A stretch of DNA of 39,833 nucleotides from Pseudomonadota bacterium (lineage in GTDB: Bacteria; Myxococcota_A; UBA9042; GCA-2863065): contig SXOO01000172.1 in the NCBI GenBank assembly GCA_005776725.1, positions 1 to 39,833 on the forward strand, in the 5' to 3' direction. The notes under the pieces are model-generated. The model was not told the DNA's origin and searched no databases. It saw nothing but the letters and a program-made list of their open reading frames with translations. This document shows, one piece after another, positions 1-8,800 of the stretch (position 1 is its first letter; every line of letters starts with the position of its first letter). Made by a program: the position numbers and the translations under genes.

Positions 1-60
1 CGCATCGGCCGGCGGCGCGCCCGCATCGGCCGGCGGCGCGCCCGCATCGGCCGGCGGCGC
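1..60. repeat. 21-bp tandem repeat, about 2.8 copies
   Basis: The unit cgcatcggccggcggcgcgcc is repeated head to tail up to the window edge, so the full copy number is unknown. On the minus strand it reads as an Ala/Pro/Asp heptad (GAPPADA) inside the truncated lipoprotein at 1-126, which makes it a coding minisatellite. The period is a multiple of three, so copy-number change would lengthen or shorten the linker without shifting the frame. Confidence 0.9.
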
Positions 61-126
61 TGCCAAATTACCCGTGCAGGTCAAGGCGAAGCTGGTGCCG
101 AGGGCGAACCCGAGGCGCCGGGCCAT
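1..126 (-). CDS. N-terminal part of a lipoprotein with Ala-Pro-Asp heptad linker (cut by window edge)
   Basis: Reading from an ATG at 126 gives 42 open codons to the window edge. The start is MARRLGFALGTSFALTC: a basic n-region, a short hydrophobic core and a lipobox-like ALTC with the lipidation Cys at residue 17. After a few residues the GAPPADA heptad repeats until the sequence is cut. This matches the low-complexity linkers that follow the Cys in the other lipoproteins of this window. The gene begins 13 bp after the stop of the hydrolase gene on the same strand, so the two are probably co-transcribed. No clear Shine-Dalgarno is visible. The functional domain lies outside the window and its role cannot be called. 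Confidence 0.6.
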   Translation of the reverse strand, partial: MARRLGFALGTSFALTCTGNLAAPPADAGAPPADAGAPPADA

Positions 127-139
127 CGCTGCGTGGGGG

Positions 140-1408
140 CTAGCGCTCATCGACGAGCTTGGCTTCGATGGTCACCTCGGCGCGCTGCGCCGGCAGCCCG
201 CGCCTCACGAAGTCCAAGAGGTCTGGCTCGCCCTGCAGGTGGCCCCGCAAGAAGGCGCCCACGGAGAGCGTGATCAGGTCCGCCTGCGCGGCCGTGGACA
301 TCGCCTTGGGCCACTCGCTGAGAGAACACGGCTCGGGGCAGGCCGCGGCGTCCGACGCCTCGCCTCCGAAACCCGACGCCGCCGCGATCCCGGCCAGCGT
401 CTGGTCACCCACGTTGGCCTTGAAGGCGGCGCACCCGATCTGATCCGGGTCCTCCATGTCGGCGAAGATCGGACCGGCGACAGCGGCGAAGCCCACGTGG
501 GTCCCGCCGTGCACCGTAGCCAGAAGGGTGGGCGCCTTCGCGCTCTCCAAGGCCTTGCGCGCGTTGGCCTCGTACGGCGCGATCTGGTCGGCGGTGCCGT
601 ACACGAACAGGGCCGGCGGCGCGTCCGCTGGCCAGGCGTCGGCTGGGAGCAGGCAGAGCGGCGCCGCGAGCGTGGCGATCACGCGCACGCGGGGGTCGCG
701 GAACCCCTCGAAGAAGCCGGTCAACGCGGCGGTGAGCCCCCCGAGCGACAGGCCGGCCAGGCCCACGCGTTGTGGGTCGACGCGCCCCTTCAGGAACGCG
801 AGCGCCGAGTCGCCCGCGAGGGCGTGGTCGAGCAGGAAACGGACATCGCCGGGCTGGTTGATCGTGTCGCTCAGCGTGGACCCACCCGGCGCCTCGCGGT
901 TACTGAGCGGGAAGGTGGGCGCGAGGACGATCACGCCGTGCGAGGCCAGGTACTCGAGCAGCGGCGTGTTCTCGGCGCGGTCCGACATGAAGCCGTGGGC
1001 GTAAATCACGAGGGGAAATGACCCCGCCGCTACCGGCGCGTCGGACTCGGCCGCCTCCGCCGGATACACCACGTCCAGCACCAGCCGCCGCTCCGGGCTG
1101 CCCGCGTAGGTGTCGTTGGCCGGTGTGGTGCGCGTCGTGTCGACCAGCTCGAGGGTGCGCCTCCCCACGGGGTGGGCCCCGGCCGCGCCGGCGACGCGGG
1201 TCAGGAGCGGCGGGGCCTCCGCGGCGTCGGGTGCCGCCGGCGACGAGTCGTCTGCGGACGCGTCCGGAGAGGGCTCGCTCCCCGAGCTGACGTCGACGGG
1301 GTCATCTCCAATGGGAGACGCGGCGCAGGCCAGCGCCACGGCCAGGAGCGGCAGGTGGAGGGCCAGCGCAGCGCTGGGGGTGAGGAGGGCGAGGGAGATG
1401 GCACGCAT
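140..1408 (-). CDS. Alpha/beta-hydrolase lipoprotein (PAF-acetylhydrolase / dienelactone hydrolase-like)
   Basis: The product has 422 residues from the ATG at 1408. A longer in-frame start at 1501 is rejected because it would bury the signal peptide. Residues 1-28 form a lipoprotein signal ending in VALAC (Cys28). An Asp/Ser/Pro/Ala linker follows to about residue 65. The hydrolase domain has an oxyanion-type YAHGF motif (about 136-140), the nucleophile elbow GLSLG with Ser221, a likely acid Asp274 in YGTADQ, and His304 in GGTHVGF. This is a complete Ser-Asp-His triad in the order expected for the fold. The fold and hydrolase activity are well supported. The substrate is not: families of this type act on acyl esters, phospholipid acetyl groups or lactones. 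It probably acts at the cell envelope. The truncated lipoprotein gene follows 13 bp downstream. Confidence 0.85.
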   Translation of the reverse strand: MRAISLALLTPSAALALHLPLLAVALACAASPIGDDPVDVSSGSEPSPDASADDSSPAAPDAAEAPPLLTRVAGAAGAHPVGRRTLELVDTTRTTPANDTYAGSPERRLVLDVVYPAEAAESDAPVAAGSFPLVIYAHGFMSDRAENTPLLEYLASHGVIVLAPTFPLSNREAPGGSTLSDTINQPGDVRFLLDHALAGDSALAFLKGRVDPQRVGLAGLSLGGLTAALTGFFEGFRDPRVRVIATLAAPLCLLPADAWPADAPPALFVYGTADQIAPYEANARKALESAKAPTLLATVHGGTHVGFAAVAGPIFADMEDPDQIGCAAFKANVGDQTLAGIAAASGFGGEASDAAACPEPCSLSEWPKAMSTAAQADLITLSVGAFLRGHLQGEPDLLDFVRRGLPAQRAEVTIEAKLVDER

Positions 1409-1592
1409 CCGCCGACCCTCGCGAAGTCTCGAGCGGTTGTCGAGCGCCGCCGTCGGGCGATCTCCCTGGGTGCTGGCCCGCCGCCCGCCCGAGTGACCCA
1501 CTGCATGGCGCGCTGGGTGCGGTGCGGATGGGGCTCCGGCCTTCCACGGCCTTGGGCCCCGTGGTATCGGCGCGCTCTGGAGGCCCCGACGT

Positions 1593-2309
1593 ATGTCGTC
1601 ACCGCACGGCGCGCTGCTCGCGCGCGTTCAGAAGCTCTTGGCGCTGGCGAGCTCCCAGAACGTCCACGAAGCCGCTAGTGCCGCCGCCATGGCGCAGGCG
1701 CTGATCGAGCGTCACCGCCTCGACGTCTGGCTGGCCGCCGCCGAGGACGTGGCGCACGATCCCATCGAGGAGGGGCTCGACAGCCCGCTCGAGGTCGCCG
1801 GGAGCGGCGAGCCGGCCGCGGTCCCCCGCCCGGGGCGGCGTGCCAGGCCCGCAAAGAAGCTGCGAAAGTGGAAGGTCGTGCTCGCGGCAGCGCTGGCCGA
1901 GGCCAACGGGTGTATCGCCACCATCCGCCGCATGGGCGACGGTGAGGCCATCGTGTTGGTGGGCCGGGCCGCCGATCGGGCCGCCGTGGCTGAGCTCTGG
2001 GCCTGGCTCGTGAAGCGGATCGAGTGGCTCTCGGCCACGCACGGCGCGGGGAGAGACCGGGAGTGGCACGAGTCCTTCCGCGTGGGCGCAGCCTCCGCGG
2101 TGGGTGAACACCTGGCCGCGGTGAGCCCAGGCGTTCGTGGGGAACAGGAGCCGGCGGCCTTGGTGCGCCTGGACCCGGTTGCCGCTGCTCGCCGGCAGGC
2201 GCTGGACGACTACGTGGCTCAGCACTTGCGCCTGGGGCCGGGCCGCGGCGTGCGGGTTCAGCCCGAGGCGTGGCGTCGGGGCCGCGCCGCCGCGGCGGAG
2301 CTGGTCTAG
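1593..2309 (+). CDS. DUF2786 domain protein
   Basis: The product has 238 residues. The N-terminal segment (about 8-45) with KLLALASSQNVHEAASAAA and AQALIERHRLD matches the DUF2786 pattern, in which a short helical segment with KLLALA is followed by NxHEA and a run of alanines. The rest (about 80-235) is basic and helical, like the C-terminal part of DUF2786 proteins, which often occur in phage or mobile regions and have no established activity. There is no signal peptide, so it is cytoplasmic. A GGAGG sequence at 1579-1583, 9 nt upstream, supports the ATG at 1593. It diverges from the hydrolase gene across 184 bp. The family call is from motif recognition; the function is unknown. Confidence 0.75.
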   Translation: MSSPHGALLARVQKLLALASSQNVHEAASAAAMAQALIERHRLDVWLAAAEDVAHDPIEEGLDSPLEVAGSGEPAAVPRPGRRARPAKKLRKWKVVLAAALAEANGCIATIRRMGDGEAIVLVGRAADRAAVAELWAWLVKRIEWLSATHGAGRDREWHESFRVGAASAVGEHLAAVSPGVRGEQEPAALVRLDPVAAARRQALDDYVAQHLRLGPGRGVRVQPEAWRRGRAAAAELV

Positions 2310-2357
2310 GAGCCGGGCGCCTGGCGGCGGCTTCCACCACCGTCAGGAACTCCGCTG

Positions 2358-3221
2358 TTACGAGAGGTCGGCCACGGCCCGACCGTCCACGCAGGTGACG
2401 CAGTGCCCGCCCACCCACAGGTCCGGGCCGCGCTGCGCCACGAAGATCCGGCCCGCGCGCCCCATTGCCGTCCCCTGCGCCGCAACGTACTGCACGGGCG
2501 CGAGCCCCGCGCCGATGAGCCACTGGCCCAGCGCCGCGTTGAGGCTCCCCGTCACGGGATCTTCGGTGAGGCCGCTGTTGCCCGGGAAGAACGCGCGCAC
2601 CTCGAACGCCGGCTCGCCCGCGCCCGCCTCGCGCCACGGCCCGATCACCCCGAGGTCGAGCGCTCCGAGTACGGACGGGTCAGGTCGCAGCGCCAGCACC
2701 TGCTCGGCGGACCTCAGGAGGACCGCCTGCCAGCCCGGACCGTTGTCGCACCACGAGTGGCTCACGATGTCGTCTGCCAACAGGCCGAGGCCCCGGGCGA
2801 TACGCTCGAGCAGCTCCGGTTCGAGCGGGCCCGAGCGCTTCACCGGCGGGGCCGCGAAGGCGAGGCGGTCCCCATCTCTACGAACGCGGACGAGCCCAGC
2901 GCCACACTCCTGGACGATGACGTCGTCCTGGCAGGCGGGGTTGGCCTCGAGGAAGGCGTGAGCGCTGCCGAGCGTGGGGTGGCCTGCGAACGGAAGCTCC
3001 CGACCGGGGCAGAAGATCCGCGCTCGATAATGGGCCCCGGCCGCGCGCCCGGCGCGGGTGGGCGGCAGCAGGAACGTCGCTTCGGACAGGTTCGTCCAGT
3101 GGGTGAAGGCGACCATGGACTCGGTAGTGAGCCCGTCGGCGTCGATTACGACGGCGAGTGGGTTGCCAAGGAGCGGCTTGTCGGTGAAGACGTCGACTTG
3201 CTTGAAGGGGCGCGTGCGCAT
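2358..3221 (-). CDS. PhzF family isomerase/epimerase
   Basis: The product has 287 residues from the ATG at 3221, the usual size for PhzF proteins. The frame is open further upstream, but the added residues do not look like the family and would overlap the divergent lipoprotein gene. Family signatures are the start FKQVDVFTDKPLLGNPLAVV, NLSEATFL with the expected catalytic Glu47, the loop FAGHPTLGSAHAFLE, and EDPVTGSLNAALGQWL near residue 225. PhzF enzymes have two similar alpha/beta halves with the active site between them and catalyse proton transfers such as the isomerisation of dihydro-hydroxyanthranilate in phenazine synthesis. Most members, like this one, have no phenazine genes around them and their substrates are unknown. 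It is cytoplasmic and stands alone here. Confidence 0.9.
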   Translation of the reverse strand: MRTRPFKQVDVFTDKPLLGNPLAVVIDADGLTTESMVAFTHWTNLSEATFLLPPTRAGRAAGAHYRARIFCPGRELPFAGHPTLGSAHAFLEANPACQDDVIVQECGAGLVRVRRDGDRLAFAAPPVKRSGPLEPELLERIARGLGLLADDIVSHSWCDNGPGWQAVLLRSAEQVLALRPDPSVLGALDLGVIGPWREAGAGEPAFEVRAFFPGNSGLTEDPVTGSLNAALGQWLIGAGLAPVQYVAAQGTAMGRAGRIFVAQRGPDLWVGGHCVTCVDGRAVADLS

Positions 3222-3340
3222 GCCGGAGAGCGTAGCCCAAACCCGCGGCGCGGGCGTTCGTCCCGCAGCAACAGCTCGTGGCACCTGGAGCCGCGAGCGT
3301 TCGATGGAGTGGCCAGATGGGGAGAGCTGGAGTTGCGGCA

Positions 3341-4204
3341 ATGGTCGCGCGTGGTCTGGCGCTGAGCCTGGGTGTGGCCACCGCCTGCACCGGCTCGGAG
3401 CCAAAATCGGACGCTGGGGCTGATGCCGCCAGTGGCGCGGGCGCGGATGTACGTGGATCCACGGGCGACTCTCAGGCGGACGACGCTGCCGCCGCCGCTA
3501 CGGACCTCGGGAGCGCCGACGCGGCCGGCCCGGAGCTGGCGACGGGTTGCCGCGACCCGGGGACCTCGGCCGCCACCGCGGGGTGTCTCTCGCCCACGCA
3601 TCCGCCGGAGCACTACATCGCCGAGGCGCTCGCTTATTTCGACACCCTGGACGTCGACGCCGATCCCAACAACATCCCGAAGTACGCGGAGCAGGTAGTG
3701 CGCTGGGAGTGGCCGCCGTGGCTGCTCCTCACCGGGCTCGGTAAGCAGGTCATGCTGGACACCGCCGCGATCCTGCGGCAGTTCGACCCGTCCACGGTCC
3801 CCACGCGCGACTGCCGTTACTTCCCCGTGCAGCCGTTCGCCCGGTGTTACGTCAGCTTCCAATACGAAGGGGGACCCTGTCCCATCTACGAGGAGTTCGT
3901 GTTCAACGATGCCGGCGAGACCACCTTCATCGAGGCCTGGTCGGCGATCGAAGGCCTCGACCCGACGTCCCCCGAGGACCCCTGGGCGGAGGACCCGGGA
4001 TTCCCGCGGCTCTCGACGCGGGTCCCCGGCCTTGGGACGCCCGACGCGCTCCTGGACCTCAAGAGCGACGCGATGAAGATAGCCGCCGCCGCCGATCCGG
4101 ATCTGGCGGACCTCGTGACGCGTGCCCACAACTTCTGGGACACCTGGTTCGCGGAGTATCAGGGCGCCGACAAGGACTTCTTCGCGAAGGGCTGCGGCTG
4201 GTAG
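3341..4204 (+). CDS. Lipoprotein of unknown function
   Basis: The product has 287 residues. The ATG at 3341 is chosen because GGAG lies 8 nt upstream and gives a compact lipoprotein signal, MVARGLALSLGVATAC. In-frame Met codons at 3317 and 3278 would add an atypical leader. An Asp/Ala/Gly/Ser linker follows the Cys to about residue 60, then a compact domain rich in aromatic residues (HPPEHYIAEAL, WEWPPWLLLTG, HNFWDTWFAEY) with scattered cysteines, including one in the C-terminal GCGW. I do not recognise the domain. Neighbours give no hint: a divergent PhzF gene upstream and a convergent di-haem peroxidase gene downstream. It is predicted to be membrane anchored and periplasmic or surface exposed. 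Confidence 0.75.
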   Translation: MVARGLALSLGVATACTGSEPKSDAGADAASGAGADVRGSTGDSQADDAAAAATDLGSADAAGPELATGCRDPGTSAATAGCLSPTHPPEHYIAEALAYFDTLDVDADPNNIPKYAEQVVRWEWPPWLLLTGLGKQVMLDTAAILRQFDPSTVPTRDCRYFPVQPFARCYVSFQYEGGPCPIYEEFVFNDAGETTFIEAWSAIEGLDPTSPEDPWAEDPGFPRLSTRVPGLGTPDALLDLKSDAMKIAAAADPDLADLVTRAHNFWDTWFAEYQGADKDFFAKGCGW

Positions 4205-4312
4205 TCGCGCGCCGCTGCAAGCGCCGAATCTCTATCACTCGCCACACTGTCAAGCCGCCCTCACAGAGTGCAGCTTCCGCGACGCCAAGGCGCCGCACGT
4301 GGCCGAGGAAGC

Positions 4313-4332
4313 CCCCAATCGCGCTGTTGGGG
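4313..4332. terminator. Candidate bidirectional terminator hairpin
   Basis: CCCCAA and TTGGGG form a perfect 6-bp stem around an 8-nt loop in the 146-bp gap between two convergent genes (stops at 4204 and 4351). There is no T tract on either side, so this is not a classical intrinsic terminator. The position is the main support. Confidence 0.3.
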
Positions 4333-4350
4333 TCCCGGTAAGGGGCGGCC

Positions 4351-5724
4351 TCAGAGGGCGCGCAGGAACGCCGCCATGTCCGCCTTGTCCTCCGCGGACA
4401 TGCCGATCTGGAAGCGCCCGTCGTAGAACTCGACGACGTCTTCGATCGTGGCGGCCGAGCCGTCGTGGAAATAGGGCGCACGGCTCGCCAGGCCCCGCAG
4501 GGACGGCGACTTGAAGCGGCCAAGGTCGCTCCAGAGTCCGGTCACCATGGCGCGGCCCGGGTCGGTCATGCTGACGCTCTCGCCCGTGGTGGGGTTGTAC
4601 AGCGTGTGGAGCGGGACGTCCGACGTGCGACGAGACGCCGCCGACACGCCGATGTCGAAGGCGGAGAAGGTGGTCTGGCTGCCCACGTTCGCCATGTCGT
4701 GGCAGGTCCCGCAAGTGCCCTGAATCACCGGTTCGGCCTCGGTGTTGAGGCCGCGGACGCCGGACATCGTAATCGGCATCGTGTTGAAGAGGTCCTGGCC
4801 ACGACGGATCGCGGCCCGGGCGGGCTGAGTGGTGGAGGTGGTTGGCCACGCGTTGAAGAGCGTGAACGGACCCGCCGCGCCGGTCTGAGTGGCGAGCTTC
4901 TTCGCTCCGCCGAGGCCGCCCCCGCCGGTGAGGGAGCCGGCCGCGTTGTCCGTTTGCTGCGCGGTGAAGATGCCGATCTCGAGGTTGACGATCGCGCTCA
5001 GCTGCGCGGCCGTGGGATCCGTGACGGGCTCCGAGTGCCCCTGATGCGCGTCCAGCGCCTGCTCGGTGAGCGCACCCGTGCGGCCTCCCGTGCCGGCATT
5101 GGCGGGATCGAGGCCGCGCCCGTCCCACATGACGGAGGACACGAACTTCATGCCGCTGGCAGGCAGCGGCCGGCGGAACACCGTGAGGCCCAGGTTGGGG
5201 TCGTTGCCGTAGGGGTCGTCCGAGAAGAGGACCTGGAACTCCGCGCCGGGCGGGGGCGCAAAGTGGAAGCGGACCACGCCGCGCGAGAGGAACAGGCTGT
5301 AAGCGGCGCTGCGCGCGGCCACGGTGGAGACGTCGGCGTTGGCGTTGTTCGTGGTGTCGACCGGACGAAACAGCGGATCCGTGCCGCCCGTCGCATCGAA
5401 CCGCTGTTGGATCTGGGGTGGCGTGAGGCTCCAACCGGCTGCGGGCTCGTGGCAGGTGGAGCACGCCCGCCCGTTGGTGCCCAGGGGCAGGAAGAATGGG
5501 TGGGAGAGCTTGGTCCTGCCCGCCGTGCTGAAGGTGGCGTGTTGTCCCGAGGGATTCGAGAAGAGCTGCAGGTTCGCCAGTGAGCCGACGGCCGCGAGCT
5601 CCGCGGTGGCGTAGGTCGGGTCCGCCGCTGCGTCGCCTGGGCCGCTCTCGGCGCTCTCGCCGATCTCACAGCCAAGGGTTACGACCAACACCGACCACAG
5701 GGAACGACGGGTATTCAGGCGCAT
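4351..5724 (-). CDS. Di-haem cytochrome c peroxidase-like lipoprotein (MauG/CCP superfamily)
   Basis: The product has 457 residues. The start at 5724 is supported by GGAG 7 nt upstream and by the signal MRLNTRRSLWSVLVVTLGC, with lipid Cys19. There are two c-type haem motifs: CSTCH (Cys88-His92) and CGTCH (Cys338-His342). The C-terminus has FHDGSAATIEDVVEFYDGR, typical of bacterial di-haem peroxidases, where it packs near the second haem. The motif spacing of about 250 residues is longer than in classical CcpA-type enzymes, so there is an insertion between haem domains. Family members reduce H2O2 using cytochrome electrons or carry out MauG-like oxidations. It sits divergently from a predicted H2O2-producing oxidase, so peroxide removal at the envelope is plausible but inferred. 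Confidence 0.88.
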   Translation of the reverse strand: MRLNTRRSLWSVLVVTLGCEIGESAESGPGDAAADPTYATAELAAVGSLANLQLFSNPSGQHATFSTAGRTKLSHPFFLPLGTNGRACSTCHEPAAGWSLTPPQIQQRFDATGGTDPLFRPVDTTNNANADVSTVAARSAAYSLFLSRGVVRFHFAPPPGAEFQVLFSDDPYGNDPNLGLTVFRRPLPASGMKFVSSVMWDGRGLDPANAGTGGRTGALTEQALDAHQGHSEPVTDPTAAQLSAIVNLEIGIFTAQQTDNAAGSLTGGGGLGGAKKLATQTGAAGPFTLFNAWPTTSTTQPARAAIRRGQDLFNTMPITMSGVRGLNTEAEPVIQGTCGTCHDMANVGSQTTFSAFDIGVSAASRRTSDVPLHTLYNPTTGESVSMTDPGRAMVTGLWSDLGRFKSPSLRGLASRAPYFHDGSAATIEDVVEFYDGRFQIGMSAEDKADMAAFLRAL

Positions 5725-5897
5725 GCGTCTGCTCCGGACCTTTTGGTTGACATGGCGGGTCGCTAACCCGTCCGCAGGATAACTTGAGGTGTATTTTCAG
5801 TCACCCCTCTTTTTGATACTTAGTGCCGGAGTCGCGCCGTCGGACGCTCGGCTGAAGTGGCATTCGTGGGATCGAGGTCCCGGAAGGCAGGGCTGAC
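5725..5897. promoter_or_regulatory. Divergent intergenic region between peroxidase and copper-radical oxidase genes
   Basis: This 173-bp spacer is clearly more AT-rich than the flanking DNA, with ttttggttgaca near 5741-5752 and gtattttcag / ctttttgatact near 5791-5820, so promoters for both genes probably lie here. TTGACA at 5747-5752 has no good -10 partner at standard spacing. A short inverted repeat, CGGGT-cgcta-ACCCG (5756-5770), lies next to it and could be an operator. No regulator gene is adjacent. Confidence 0.4.
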
Positions 5898-8800
5898 ATG
5901 TCGCCAAGGTTCGCAGTCTCTCTCTCTCTCCTTGGGCTCGCGGCGGCGTGCGAGGTGGTCGCGCCGGACGCGTCCCTCCCGTTGGAGCCCGCTTCGGCGG
6001 TGTCGTCGGACGCGGGGGACGGCGTCGAGGCGCCGCTCGCCGCGGACCCAACGTGCCCCGTCAGCGTCCCGCAGCTCGATGGGGAGTGGCTCACGCTGCC
6101 CTACGTCATGCCGATCAACCCGATCGCCGTCGAGCTGATGCGGGATGGCCGCGTCATCGTCTTGGCCGGGTCCGAGAATGACGCATACAACGTCTACGGC
6201 AGCGGCAGCATGGCGTACCGCGCGGCGGTGTGGGATCCCACCGGCACCACGCAGAGCGCGATCACCGCCATCAACCTCGAGTACGACTTCTTCTGCCTTG
6301 CCTCGGCGCAGCTCCCCGATGGCCGCGCCCTCCTTGCCGGTGGCTCCCGCGACTACTCGTTCAAAGGCGAGAACCGGGTCTCGATCTGGAACCCCACGAC
6401 CGGGTCGCTGAACGAAGTCCAGAGCATGGCTGACGGCCGCTGGTATCCCACCATGGTCACGTTGGGCGATGGGCGAGTCTTCATCTGGTCGGGCACGAAG
6501 CTCGCCGGCGGTACCAACGCCAACGTCGAGATCTACGATCTCAGCTCGGCCGGCAACGGCTGGAGCGCCCCAATCGCTCCGAACGGCGGCGTGCCCACGC
6601 CCCCGCTGTTCCCGCGCATCCACCTGCTCTCGAACGGCAAGGTCTTCTACACGGGCCAGGGCAGCGGCACGAAGTCCGCGAACTCGTGGCTGTTTACGCC
6701 TGGCTCCAACACCTGGGCGTCGTCCGCCGCGCCGCTCTTCAACCGCGACGCCGGCGCCACCGTGCTCTTGTCGCTGTACGGCCCCGCGTACGCGAACAAG
6801 GTCGTCGCGTTCGGCGGTGCGGGTCGCGCGGACACCGAGAGCATCGACCTCTCCGCGGCCACGCCGGCCTGGGTCGCGGGCCCAGCGCTCACCGGCGGCC
6901 GCATCCACAACAGCGCCAGCCTCCTCCCCAACGGCAAGGTCGTCTCGCATGGCGGCTCCCCCACCAACAACACCCCCAATGCCCACGCGAAGAACGCCGA
7001 TCTCTACGATCCGGCCACCAACACCATCGGCTCGGCAGGGACCTCGTCGTACTCGCGCCTCTATCACTCCGTGTCGCTGTTGCTGCCGGACGCCACCCTC
7101 GCCGTGTTCGGCTCGAACCCGGGCGGCCGCGGCGCCTACGAGCCGGCGATCGAGATCTACAAGCCCACGTACCTGTTCACTGCGTCGGGCCAGCCCGTCA
7201 CGAACCGGCCCACGATCACCGGCACCAGCGCCACGAAGCTCGGTTACGGCGCGTCCTTCACGGCCACGTACACGTCGGGCGCCCCCATCCAGACGGCCGT
7301 GCTCATGCGGCCCGGCGCTGCCACCCACGCGCTCGACGCCGAGCAGCGCCTTGTCGAGCTGTGCGGCCCCCGCCCGGGCCAGACGGCGTGCGCGGGCAGC
7401 GGCGGCTCGATCGCGCTGACCTCGCCGCCCAACGGCAACGTGGCGCCCCCGGGCTGGTACATGTTGTTCCTGCTCGACTCGAACGGCGTGCCGTCGAAGG
7501 CCAGCTGGGTGCAGCTGTCTCTGCATGCCACCACGCCGCCCACCGGCACGATCGGCTCCCCTGCGGTGGACACCACCGTCACGGTCGGCGGCTCGGTGTC
7601 GTTCGGGACCAGCACGGTCGCCTCGGGTTACTCGTGGTCCATCCCCGGTGGCACACCGTCGAAGTCGAGCCTGCAGAACCCCGGGGCGGTGGTGTTCAAC
7701 ACCGCCGGTACCTACGTGGCCACCTTGACCGCGATCGACGCGGTGGGTAACACGGACCCGAACCCGCCCACGCGAACGATCACGGTTGTGCCGGCCACCG
7801 CCGACTTCCGGATCGCCGTTGAGCCCACCTCGCGGCGGGTGCTCCCGGGCACGCCCGCCCAGTTCACGGTCACCGTCACCCCGCTCTCAGGGTTCACCGG
7901 CTCGGTGATCTTGACCGTCGGGAGCGAGAGCGGCTTCCCGTCCGGCGTCACCAGCGGCGGTTTCAGCCCCTCCACGATCGTCGGAGGCGGGACCAGCACG
8001 CTCACCATGAACGTCGCCGCCACCGCTCAGCCCTATGCGCTCTCGCTCACGCTCACCGGCACGAGCGGCGCGCTCTCGAGGAAGACGGCGGCCACGCTCA
8101 TCATCGGAATGGACGCGCCCACGAACTTGTCGGCCACGCCTGCCTCTGGGCAGGTCACGCTCAACTGGACCGCGTCGGCGTCCGTCTCGCGCTACATCGT
8201 GAAGCGCTCGTTGACCGCAGGCGGCCCGTATACCGCCATCGGCTGCGCTGCCAGCGCCACCACTTACCTCGACAGCGGCCTCACCAACGGCACCACGTAC
8301 TACTACCGCGTGGCCTCGCAGCTCACGACCGGGCAGAACGGCGGCGGGCAGAGCTTTCTCTCCGAGGAGGCCAGCGCCACGCCGACCGGCGGTGGAGCCC
8401 CTGCGGCGCCCACCGGCCTGGTCGCCGAGTCGGGCGACGCCCACGTGGACCTCTCTTGGAGCGCCGCGGCCACTGCGACCAGCTACACCGTCAAGCGGGG
8501 CACCGCATCGGGCGGCCCGTACACCACCCTCGGGACCACGGCGTCCACCACGTACTCAGACAACACGGCGACGAACGGCGGCACCTGGTACTACGTCGTG
8601 AGCGCCTCCAACGCGTCCGGCGAGAGCCCGGACTCCATCGAGGTGGTTGGGACACCGCAGCCTCCGCTGCCCGGCGCGCCCACCGGCCTCATCGCCACCG
8701 CTGGAGACGGGTCGGCTTCCCTACAATGGAACGCCGTCGCCGGGGCCACGAGCTACACGGTGAAGCACGCGACCGCCTCCGGTGGTCCGTACACCACCGT

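Noticed and set aside
3222..3404. Longer N-terminus for the PhzF protein
   Set aside because: The extra residues are unlike PhzF proteins and overlap the start of the divergent lipoprotein gene. The family sequence begins at the ATG at 3221.
5820..7526. Minus-strand open frame of about 568 codons opposite the copper-radical oxidase
   Set aside because: The oxidase frame has a lipobox, kelch motifs and a complete active site. The antisense frame has none and would cover the divergent promoter region.
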